Source: an uncultured Kiritimatiellota bacterium (GTDB taxonomy: Bacteria > Verrucomicrobiota > Kiritimatiellia > RFP12 > UBA1067). From it: a DNA stretch of 17,396 nt. The notes beneath the pieces are model-generated. The model did no database searches. It was not told where the DNA came from and saw only the letters and a program-made list of their open reading frames with translations. Both the position numbers and the translations under genes were made by a program. The number at the start of each line of letters is the position of its first letter. The first letter of the stretch is position 1. The stretch lies in the NCBI GenBank assembly GCA_934635045.1, contig CAKTZA010000071.1:1-17396 (forward strand), given 5' to 3'. Positions 7,574 to 14,503 of this stretch are shown piece after piece.

Positions 7574-8173
7574 ATGAAGACAAAGCCCCTTTTTCTCGTG
7601 ATGTCCGCGCCGTCCGGCTGCGGCAAGTCGACGCTGATCGACATGCTCTTGCAGGAGTACCCCGATTTCGTCTATTCGATTTCCTGCACGACGCGCGCCC
7701 CGCGCGGCGAGGAGGAGGACGGCCTCGACTACCACTTCAAGACGAAGGAGCGCTTCGAGGAGCTGATTCGCGACAACGCCTTCATCGAGTACGCGAAGGT
7801 GCATGACAACTACTACGGCACGCTGAAGGCGCCGATTGAGGAGGTCTTGGCCGAGGGCAACTCGATGATCCTCGACATCGACGTGCAGGGCGCGGCGAAG
7901 GTGCGCGACTACGTGCGCGCCCTACCGAACACCGATCCGCTGAAGATCGGCTACGTCGACGTCTTCGTCAATCCGCCGTCGCTGGAGGCGCTGCGCGAGC
8001 GGCTGGAGGGGCGCGGCACCGACGCGCCGGCGGTCATCGAGAAGCGCCTCGCGAACGCCGAGGGCGAGATGGCGCGTGCGGGCGAATACATGTTCCAGGT
8101 CACGAACGACGACCTCGGCCACTGCTACAAGCGGCTCTGCGACCTGATTGACGCGCTGAGCGGGCGGATGTGA
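7574..8173 (+). CDS. gmk: Guanylate kinase
   Basis: At 199 residues this is the usual bacterial length. The enzyme phosphorylates GMP to GDP with ATP in the cytoplasm, an essential step of guanine nucleotide synthesis. The P-loop is SAPSGCGKST (residues 11-20). The GMP-binding segment SISCTTRAPRGEEEDGLDYHF-like region spans residues 35-55, with the family's TTRxPRxGE pattern lacking one residue between PR and GE. It continues with EYAKVHDNYYGT (72-83) and ILDIDVQGA (99-107). The lid Arg-rich helix RERLEGRGTD is at 141-150. The segment joining the core to VFVNPPS (112-135) is somewhat long, including ALPNTDPLKIG. It is transcribed from its own promoter and stands apart from its usual neighbours (rpoZ, yicC), so it is probably a single-gene unit. 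It is the only housekeeping gene in the window. Confidence 0.97.
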   Translation: MKTKPLFLVMSAPSGCGKSTLIDMLLQEYPDFVYSISCTTRAPRGEEEDGLDYHFKTKERFEELIRDNAFIEYAKVHDNYYGTLKAPIEEVLAEGNSMILDIDVQGAAKVRDYVRALPNTDPLKIGYVDVFVNPPSLEALRERLEGRGTDAPAVIEKRLANAEGEMARAGEYMFQVTNDDLGHCYKRLCDLIDALSGRM

Positions 8174-8184
8174 GGGGGCGTGAG

Positions 8185-8248
8185 GTTGTGAAAGTTGAGA
8201 AGTTGAGAGGTTGTGGAGTTGAGAAGTTGTGGGATTAAGAAGTTGAGA
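8185..8248 (+). repeat. Phased 8-bp tandem repeat between gmk and the oxidoreductase gene
   Basis: About eight successive octamers fill this stretch. The commonest is AGTTGAGA, at 8193, 8201, 8217 and 8241, all spaced by multiples of eight. Variants GGTTGTGG, AGTTGTGG and GATTAAGA hold the same phase. The other strand reads TCTCAACT. The last unit runs into GAGAGG, which may serve as the ribosome binding site of the next gene. Confidence 0.85.
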
Positions 8249-8262
8249 GGATTCGCGAAGAC

Positions 8263-9369
8263 ATGACGAAGAGACTGAAGTATGCGATGGTCGGCGGGGC
8301 GAAGGCCTCGTTCATCGGCCCCATCCACCGCATGGCGATCCGCATGGACAATCTGGCGGATCTTGTCGCGGGGAGCTTTTCACGTGACGCGAAGCGGAAC
8401 GCCACGAGCGGCGCGGCGTTCAGGCTGGATCCTGCGCGCGTCTATCCGGACGGACGGCAGCTGATCGCCGCCGAGAAGGGGCGGATCGACTTTCTCGTCG
8501 TCTGCACGACGAACGAGACGCACTTCGCGATTGCCAAGGCCGCGCTGGAGGCGGGGATCGATGTCTTCTGCGAGAAGCCGCTCTCGCTGACGGTCAAGGA
8601 GGCGGAAACGCTCGGCCGGCTCGCGGCGCGCAAGGGACTCGTCCTCGGCATTCCGTTCACCTACACGGGCTATCCGATGGTCAAGCTCGCGCGCGATCTC
8701 GTGAAGAAGGGCGAGCTGGGGCCGATCGACAAGATTCACCTCGAATACGTGCAGGGGTCGTTTCGCAAGCCCGACCGCCGCAACGGCTGGAAGATGGATC
8801 CAAAGGTCGCGGGGCCGAGCTGCGTCGTCGCGGACATTGGCGTCCATGCGTTCACGCTGCTCGAATACGTGACGGGCCTGCGCGTGCAGTCTCTCTTGTC
8901 CGACCTGTCGTCCTACGCGAACGCGGCGGGACTGGACGACGACGCCTCGATCCTGATGCGGCTCGACGGCGGCGCGAAGGCCGCGCTTGTCACGTCGAAG
9001 GTCGCGACGGGCGAGGAGAACGGCGTCCGTTTGCGCGTTTACGGCGCGAAGGCCTCGTTGCACTGGGATCAGGAGGCGCCGAACTACCTGACGGTGCGCT
9101 ATCCGACGAAGCCCGACCAGGTCTTCCGCCGCAAGGCGCCGTACATGGCGGACTGTTCGCCGGCGTCCGTCCGCGCCTCGCGCTTCCCGGCGGGGCACCA
9201 CGAGGGCTTCGTCGAGGCCCTGGCGAACATCTACGACGAGTTCGTCGCCGCCGTTCTTTCTCGCAAGTGCCGCGACTTCCCCGGCGCGGAGGCGGGCGTA
9301 CGCTCCATGCGGTTCGTCGCGGCGGCGCTGAAGTCGTCCAAGGCCGGCAGCCGCTGGACGAAGGTCTGA
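8263..9369 (+). CDS. Gfo/Idh/MocA-family NAD(P)-dependent oxidoreductase
   Basis: This 368-residue protein has an N-terminal Rossmann fold in the variant form VGGAKASFIGPIHR (residues 10-23). It belongs to the subgroup whose glycine loop is followed by FIGPxHR. The cofactor-site motif CEKPLSL (103-109) includes the family's Lys105. The catalytic-domain motif DIGVHAF (191-197) provides Asp191 and His195. Such enzymes oxidise or reduce sugars, inositols or sugar derivatives; the exact substrate cannot be read here. There is no signal peptide, so it is cytoplasmic. The ATG at 8263 follows GAGAGGA (8246-8252) at a workable distance. It lies upstream of a fucosidase remnant and two secreted glycan-related genes, suggesting sugar catabolism after extracellular breakdown. 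Confidence 0.93.
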   Translation: MTKRLKYAMVGGAKASFIGPIHRMAIRMDNLADLVAGSFSRDAKRNATSGAAFRLDPARVYPDGRQLIAAEKGRIDFLVVCTTNETHFAIAKAALEAGIDVFCEKPLSLTVKEAETLGRLAARKGLVLGIPFTYTGYPMVKLARDLVKKGELGPIDKIHLEYVQGSFRKPDRRNGWKMDPKVAGPSCVVADIGVHAFTLLEYVTGLRVQSLLSDLSSYANAAGLDDDASILMRLDGGAKAALVTSKVATGEENGVRLRVYGAKASLHWDQEAPNYLTVRYPTKPDQVFRRKAPYMADCSPASVRASRFPAGHHEGFVEALANIYDEFVAAVLSRKCRDFPGAEAGVRSMRFVAAALKSSKAGSRWTKV

Positions 9370-9470
9370 ACGGGACCGCTTGACCTTCAAGATCGCAGAC
9401 GTCATGTGGGTGGCTTTCCGCTGCGCGAGGAGCGGACGGGGCGTCCATCCGTTGCGATGCCACGGGTAGC

Positions 9471-10064
9471 CTCTTTTTGGGTATAACCCAGCTCTGGGAA
9501 CACTGGCTCTTCACGCGCGACCGGGAATTCCTCGCGCGCGCCTATCCCGTCATGCGGGGCGCGGCCGAGTTCTTCCTCGACGTCCTCGTCGAGGACCCGA
9601 AGACCGGGTTCCTCGCGGTCGTCCCCGGCGTCTCCCCGGAGAACGCGCCCAAGGGGCGAAACGGCGTCAAGTGGACGCGCGGGGCGTCGATGGACGCGCA
9701 GATCCTGCGCGACCTCTTCGACGCGGTCTCCGCCGCCGCGCATGCGCTCGGCAGGGAGGCGGAGGACGCGGCGGCCCTCGCGGAGATCGCCTCGTGCCGT
9801 GCGCGCCTCGCGCCGCTCCAGGTCGACGGGAACCTCGGCTGCACGGCGGTGATCGCGGAGATGCTGCTGCAGAGCCACGAGCGGACGGCGGACGGGAAGG
9901 CCGTGCTGCGGCTGCTGCCGGCGCGGCCGTCGGCGTGGCCGGAGGGGCGCGTGACGGGGCTCCGCGCGCGCGGGGGCTACACGGTCGATCTCGCGTGGAA
10001 GGACGGGAAGCTGACGGAACGCCGCATCGCCGGCGGCGACCCGGACGGCTACGTCCTCCGCTGA
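9471..10064 (+). pseudogene. Remnant of a GH95 alpha-L-fucosidase (N-terminal loss and internal deletion)
   Basis: The frame shows two blocks of a GH95-type fucosidase. The first, LWEHWLFTRDREFLARAYPV through SPEN to MDAQILRDLF and RARLAP, is part of the catalytic barrel. The second, QVDGNLG-x-TA-x-IAEMLLQSH, LLPARPSAWPEG and GLRARGGYTVDLAWKDGKL, is the C-terminal end. In intact enzymes (family knowledge) the two are separated by more than 100 residues, including an HxHxSHL-type segment and barrel helices. Here they are joined directly near bases 9811-9822. The N-terminal several hundred residues and signal peptide are absent; bases 9370-9470 show no homology I recognise and no start. Conserved NFGGTAGIAEM has become NLGCTAVIAEM, consistent with decay. 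It is almost certainly inactive. It indicates former fucose-glycan use near the Gfo/Idh gene. Confidence 0.82.
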
Positions 10065-10163
10065 TGCCGCAGTCGCGCCTTCCCGTGTCTGTCTTTGCCG
10101 CGTAGAGCGGGAGACCGCGCGGCCGAAAAACCGCGATAGGGGGTATTGCGCGGGGCGGAGAAA

Positions 10164-10174
10164 TTTGGTATCAT
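10164..10174 (+). promoter_or_regulatory. Extended -10 promoter upstream of the large glycosidase gene
   Basis: TTTGGTATCAT carries a near-consensus -10 (10169-10174) with the TGN extension, matching the two promoters at 2876 and 7555. A GTG (10182) and an ATG (10185) lie just downstream at leaderless distance, but the better gene start is at 10521. Confidence 0.6.
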
Positions 10175-10275
10175 TCTCGCCGTGATGCAGAAGCGGACAT
10201 TCACGAACGCGGGGTTCAAGGCCCTCGCGAAGCGCGGCAGGAGCCGCGCAGGCGCGTTTGCGCGCGGTTCCAGTA

Positions 10276-10287
10276 CCCCCCCCCCCC
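10276..10287 (+). repeat. Homopolymer run of 12 C
   Basis: Twelve C in a row lie in the leader, about 100 bases after the -10 box and 233 bases before the start codon at 10521. Runs of this length are prone to slippage during replication, and also to sequencing error. Confidence 0.9.
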
Positions 10288-10374
10288 ATTTCGGCCAAGG
10301 GCTTAGAGAACCTTTAGAGGCCGCTGGCGCGAGGTCTGCGGGCCTCGCGAACGTACCCCTTTTCAGACGCGATT

Positions 10375-10482
10375 CTCCGTGCCTCCGAATCTCCAATCCC
10401 TCCGTGCCTCGCGAAAGCGAGAGGAGCGGCGCAGGGAGAAGTCCTGCGGCGTTTAACGCGGAGGCAAGGAAGGCGCGGAGGC
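10375..10482 (+). repeat. Degenerate interspersed repeat with complementary arms in the leader
   Basis: CTCCGTGCCTC occurs twice, 25 bases apart (10375-10385 and 10400-10410). GCGGAGGC occurs twice, 17 bases apart (10458-10465 and 10475-10482). The first pair is roughly complementary to the second, so the RNA could form an imperfect hairpin. It looks like an interspersed non-coding repeat rather than part of the gene. Confidence 0.55.
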
Positions 10483-10520
10483 GTGGAAATGCGTTTTTGT
10501 TCAACGAAAGGAATGAATCC

Positions 10521-13500
10521 ATGACAACGTGGAAGGCACACGATATCCATAGGATGGCCGTTCGGCCTTGCGTCGGGCTGGCCGTCGCCGTCGCAATGGC
10601 CCTTGCCGGTCGTGGCGTCGCGAAGACGCTCAATGAAGTCCCCGTCTCGGGGTGCGCGAACGTGGCGTACCTTTCCGACATGGACGGGCGGCCGTGGTGG
10701 GATGCCGCGTGGAGGAAGCGCGCGGCGATCCTCGTCTCGAACATGGCGTCCGTGCGGACGGACCGCGCGGCGGTCGATTTCGTGTTCGACGTCGGCGAGG
10801 CGGTCGACCCCGCCTCGGTTCGCGTCACGACGCCGTGGGAGACGGAGGTGCCGTGCGTCGCGTCGCGCGACGGCGCGTCGCCGACGGCCCTGCGCCTCGT
10901 CTTCCTGGCGGCCCTGCGCGAGCAGGAGAACCGCCCGTTCTTCGTCTACTGGGACAATCCGTCCGCGCCGCCCGCCCGGACGCGCGGCGCCTTCGCGCTG
11001 AAGGCCGACGCGGACGAGGTCTTCGTCGACAACGGCTGCGTGACGGCCGTCTTCGACAACCTTCACCGCACGTCCGGCTTCCTGCGCGCGCTGAAGGCCA
11101 ACGTCTCGCCGCATCCGTCGCTCCTGTGGCGCACGACGGGCTTTGCGTGGGAGGGGTTCTCGTTCGAGACCGAGAAGACGAAGCCGCGGAAGGCGGCCGG
11201 GGGCAAGGTCCGCCCCGGCAACGCGCTGGACGCCCAGATCCACAAGCCGGACGCCGAAGGCGGCTGGTCGCCGGCGATCGTCACGTGCGACAGCGCGCTC
11301 AAGAAGACCGTCTCCTTCACGAACGCCTGCGCGTCCGTCGACTTCACGTTCTACGCCGGCGTGCCGTACGTCTGCTACGCCTACCGCCTGGCGGAGGGGC
11401 TGACCTCGGCCGCCATCGGGATGTCCTGGGCCTGCGGCGGCGGCACGGCGCATGACGACTTCTTCTATCCCGGGCTGAAGGGCCTGGTGCTGACCCAGCG
11501 CGCGGCGCTGGACCACGTGACGGACTGCGAGCAGGTCCCGCTGGAGCGGTGGTCGTTCCCGTATTTCGGCAAGGGATGGTATGCGTTCGCGGACCGGCGC
11601 TCGCGCGACGTCGTCGGGATGGTCTTCGACCGCGACTCGTTCCTCGGGCCCTCCTACCTGGCCGGCGCGACGCACTGCGGCGAGACGGCCCGGATGCGCT
11701 TCCGCCACCGGCCGGCGAAAGGCGCCTGCGCGTCCGGCTCCGGCGCGCTTGTCGTCACCGTCGGCGACTACAAGGCGGTCGAGGACGTCCACGAGCTGCT
11801 CACGCGCCCGCCGCGCGTGTTCGTCGCGGCCGTCCAGCCGTACCGCGCGGACGTCCTGAAGCCGCGCGACCTCGCCCACGACTTCTGCGCCAACTACAAC
11901 GTCGGCGGCTGGCGCTCGGGCACGCCCCTGCCGGGCGACGAGTGGGCCTCGAACATCGTCACGCACCTGCGCGCGCGCGGCGCCAGCGCCGTGCTGCTCG
12001 GCCAGCTGACGGACTTCAACTGGACGGAGCTGCCGGTGCCGCGCGACCTCTACGACCGCACCTGCGCCTTCATGGCGAAGCGCAAGCCGGACTGGAAGCC
12101 GCCGGCCTGGGACGGCAAGAACTTCCGGGGCGACCGCCTGCGCAGGCTCTGCGAGATCGCCCACGCGAAGGGCATGGCCGTCTGCACCTGGCACGGGTCG
12201 CTGCCGGGCGTCAACGGGCACTACTTCAGCGATCCGCACGACAGGGAGTTCTGGGAGCTGAGCAACGAGTTCCAGGCGCTCTATCCGGCGTGCGGCGTCG
12301 ATTCCGTCTTCCTCCAGATGGGCGGCGGCGAGGGGGCCCCGCTTCCGGACGAGGTGCGGAACAAGTACGGGCGCGAGTACTGGAAGTGGGAGAACCCCGG
12401 CCTCTACCTCGACCTGCGCAAGGAGGTCGGCGCGTTCCTGAAGGAGGCCTGTGAGCATTCGCATCGGGTCAGCCCCCGGGCGCGCGTCATGATCTTCAAC
12501 TCCGACAACGACGAGCTCGGCCGCGACCTGTGCATGTCCTATTATCCGGGCGCGACCGACACGCTCTTCTGCGAGTTCGTCGCCGACGGCGACGTCGACA
12601 GGATCAAGCACATCGCGAAGCGCCTGCGGGGCTACTTCGACAACGAGGCGGGCCGGACGGTCCATGCGCACTACTACTGCATGAAGCTCGACTACGCGAA
12701 CCGGATCTCCCAGAACGAGCTTCCGTTCATCTGCGGCATCAACGCCTTCTCCAACGAGGCGATGACCTACGAGAACGTCGAGCCGGAGAACTCGCAGTTC
12801 CAGGCCGACTTCTACCGCCTGGCCGAACACACGCGGCTCGGGGCGAAGGCCGCGAAGATGGCCCCGGCGAAGTACCTGGCCGTCCTGCGCGACATGCGCT
12901 GCTTCGAGGAAGACCTCTTCAAGCGGCGAACCTGCCGGCAGGCCTGGTTTGACGCGTCCGTCCACGACACGCGCGTCAAGGCGCTCTCGCGCCTTCCGAG
13001 CCTCAGCGTCGACGTGGCGATCAGCCCGCATTTCACGGCGCGGTCGCTCGGCCGCTACAAGGCGGTCTATCTCGTCGACGACGACGTCTTCTCGGACGCG
13101 CTGGCGAAGGAGCTGCTGGCGTTCGTCCGGGCCGGCGGCGGCGCCGTCCTGGAGGGCGGGACGGCCGAGAGCTGCGCGACGCTCCGGGCGCTCGGGCTCC
13201 GGAACGGCGTGGTGACGCCGTGCGGCAAGGGCAAGGTCGTGCGCGTGGACGACGTCCTCTCGGACCGCGTCACCCGGCGGGACGCGAAGGCGGGCGACGA
13301 GATCCGGCGCTGGGTCGCCGCCGTCGGCGGCGAGGACCCGCTGGCGATCTCGAACGCCGCGCTCGACGGCGTCCTGCAGGAGTCGGGCGAGGGGCGCTTC
13401 CTCGGCGTCTACAACCGCGCGCAGTCCGAGTCGGCGGGCAAGGTGACGCTTCGCGGGCTGAAGGCGGGCGCGCCGCTTTTCGTGCTGGACGTGCGCCGCG

Positions 13501-14456
13501 GCACGCGCCGGCCGTATGCGGACGGATTCGAGATCGCGGTCGGGCCGCGGCAGTGCGGCTTCTACCTGATCGGCGACGACGCCTTCACGGCGCTTCCCGT
13601 GGCCCGCGAGGCCGGCTGGACGGGCGCGACGGCGGCGAGCGCGTTCCCGGCGGGCGAGAAGCCGAAGGAGACGGCTGACGCCGCGTTCGAGCCGCGGCAC
13701 GTCGTCGAGTTCGTCACGCCGGGGCCGGGCGCCCTTATCGAGCGTTCCGAGAAGGCCGGGCTCGTGCGCCACCGCTTCTGCGCCGACGAGGCGACGGTGG
13801 CCAAGCGGGCGAAGGGGGCCGACGTCGAGGACTGGCTGCGCCGGAACGCGGCGGGCGTCAGGTGCTACACGCCGTCCGCCTTCGCCCGCGCGGCGGACGT
13901 CTCCGCGTATGTGCACATCCAGACGGATTCGGACGACTGCGACGCGATCTTCGCCGACTGCAAGGAGTCGCTCAAGGCGCTTCTGAAGCGCGGCGGCGGC
14001 ATCCTCTTCTCGCGGACGAAGCCCGGCCCGAACGCCTGCAGGTTCCTGGCGGAGGTCGGCGTCTTCAATCCGTGGCCAAGCACCAAGGAGGGCTTCCAGG
14101 AGCCGTCCGTGTGGTCCCCGAGCGTCCCGACGAACCATCCGTTCTGCTCGGCCGTCGGCACCTGGTACAACAAGAACGTCGGCTCGTCCCGGAAGTTCGC
14201 GAAATGGGACGTGGAGAAGCAGTACGCGCCTTACGTGGACAAGCTCCAGAACGAGTACGCGCTCATGGTCGTCCAGGAGAACGTGCTGGGCGCGGGGAAG
14301 GTGATCTTCTCGCACAACAGGTACTGCTTCACGTCGTGGTACGAGAACATGGCCCACGGCGACGCCGTCCTCTCCTTCCTTCTCGGGATGCCCCTGAAGG
14401 AACACGCCGAGATGCTGGTGCGGAAGAACGGCGGGCCGGGCAGCCCGGTCCGGTAA
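10521..14456 (+). CDS. Large secreted glycosidase-like protein (DUF6259-type TIM barrel, amidotransferase-like domains)
   Basis: The preferred start is ATG 10521, preceded by AAAGGA (10507-10512). It gives 1311 residues with a signal peptide: RMAVRP, then a hydrophobic VGLAVAVAMALAG stretch, and likely cleavage after GVA near residue 34. An in-frame ATG at 10554 is an alternative. An N-terminal beta domain contains AWRKRAAILVSN (about residue 62), as in DUF2341-like modules. The central part looks like a TIM barrel of GH type: TWHGSLPGVNG (about 556), FLQMGGGEG (about 596), IFNSDNDELG (about 656) and FCEFVADGD (about 684). Then YKAVYLVDDDVFSD (about 846) with FVRAGGGAVLEGG resembles the glutamine-amidotransferase-like domain that follows the barrel in GH42 enzymes. 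A second similar fold appears near LLKRGGGILFSR (about 1155). The assignment to DUF6259 is from memory. Likely exported; substrate unknown. The next gene begins 47 bases downstream. Confidence 0.8.
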   Translation: MTTWKAHDIHRMAVRPCVGLAVAVAMALAGRGVAKTLNEVPVSGCANVAYLSDMDGRPWWDAAWRKRAAILVSNMASVRTDRAAVDFVFDVGEAVDPASVRVTTPWETEVPCVASRDGASPTALRLVFLAALREQENRPFFVYWDNPSAPPARTRGAFALKADADEVFVDNGCVTAVFDNLHRTSGFLRALKANVSPHPSLLWRTTGFAWEGFSFETEKTKPRKAAGGKVRPGNALDAQIHKPDAEGGWSPAIVTCDSALKKTVSFTNACASVDFTFYAGVPYVCYAYRLAEGLTSAAIGMSWACGGGTAHDDFFYPGLKGLVLTQRAALDHVTDCEQVPLERWSFPYFGKGWYAFADRRSRDVVGMVFDRDSFLGPSYLAGATHCGETARMRFRHRPAKGACASGSGALVVTVGDYKAVEDVHELLTRPPRVFVAAVQPYRADVLKPRDLAHDFCANYNVGGWRSGTPLPGDEWASNIVTHLRARGASAVLLGQLTDFNWTELPVPRDLYDRTCAFMAKRKPDWKPPAWDGKNFRGDRLRRLCEIAHAKGMAVCTWHGSLPGVNGHYFSDPHDREFWELSNEFQALYPACGVDSVFLQMGGGEGAPLPDEVRNKYGREYWKWENPGLYLDLRKEVGAFLKEACEHSHRVSPRARVMIFNSDNDELGRDLCMSYYPGATDTLFCEFVADGDVDRIKHIAKRLRGYFDNEAGRTVHAHYYCMKLDYANRISQNELPFICGINAFSNEAMTYENVEPENSQFQADFYRLAEHTRLGAKAAKMAPAKYLAVLRDMRCFEEDLFKRRTCRQAWFDASVHDTRVKALSRLPSLSVDVAISPHFTARSLGRYKAVYLVDDDVFSDALAKELLAFVRAGGGAVLEGGTAESCATLRALGLRNGVVTPCGKGKVVRVDDVLSDRVTRRDAKAGDEIRRWVAAVGGEDPLAISNAALDGVLQESGEGRFLGVYNRAQSESAGKVTLRGLKAGAPLFVLDVRRGTRRPYADGFEIAVGPRQCGFYLIGDDAFTALPVAREAGWTGATAASAFPAGEKPKETADAAFEPRHVVEFVTPGPGALIERSEKAGLVRHRFCADEATVAKRAKGADVEDWLRRNAAGVRCYTPSAFARAADVSAYVHIQTDSDDCDAIFADCKESLKALLKRGGGILFSRTKPGPNACRFLAEVGVFNPWPSTKEGFQEPSVWSPSVPTNHPFCSAVGTWYNKNVGSSRKFAKWDVEKQYAPYVDKLQNEYALMVVQENVLGAGKVIFSHNRYCFTSWYENMAHGDAVLSFLLGMPLKEHAEMLVRKNGGPGSPVR

Positions 14457-14503
14457 ACGAAAGCCCAGGCCTTGACATCATCAACCCGAAAGGAAATCGT
14501 CGA

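Larger units (their letters stand above)
10182..10520 (+). other. Long leader of the large glycosidase gene, open but probably not coding
   Basis: These 339 bases separate the predicted transcription start from the chosen start codon. The frame of the downstream gene is open throughout and begins with an ATG at 10185. The translated text is Arg/Ala/Pro-rich without any recognisable fold, and the signal peptide appears only after 10521. The stretch contains a run of 12 C, GC-rich short repeats and purine-rich segments. I see no riboswitch that I can name. Confidence 0.5.

Noticed and set aside
8185..8248. Octamer array considered as a CRISPR
   Set aside because: Units are 8 bases with no spacers and there are no cas genes nearby.
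9370..9470. Possible separate small gene or GH95 start between the oxidoreductase and the fucosidase remnant
   Set aside because: No ribosome binding site, no convincing start and no recognisable protein text in any frame.
10314..14405. A 1363-codon open frame on the minus strand, and other long minus-strand frames (e.g. 3600-5282, 14231-15928)
   Set aside because: These are antisense to well-supported genes with signal peptides and domains. Their translations are Arg/Ala/Val/Asp-rich text typical of the complement of GC-rich codons, with no motifs.
14433..14451. Strong GC hairpin (CCGGGC/GCCCGG) at the end of the large glycosidase gene as a terminator
   Set aside because: It lies inside the coding sequence, has a one- to three-base loop and is not followed by a T run. 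The next gene starts only 47 bases after this gene's stop.
14472..14477. TTGACA as a -35 box for the beta-helix gene
   Set aside because: No -10 box lies at suitable spacing; the gene is better explained as co-transcribed with the one upstream.
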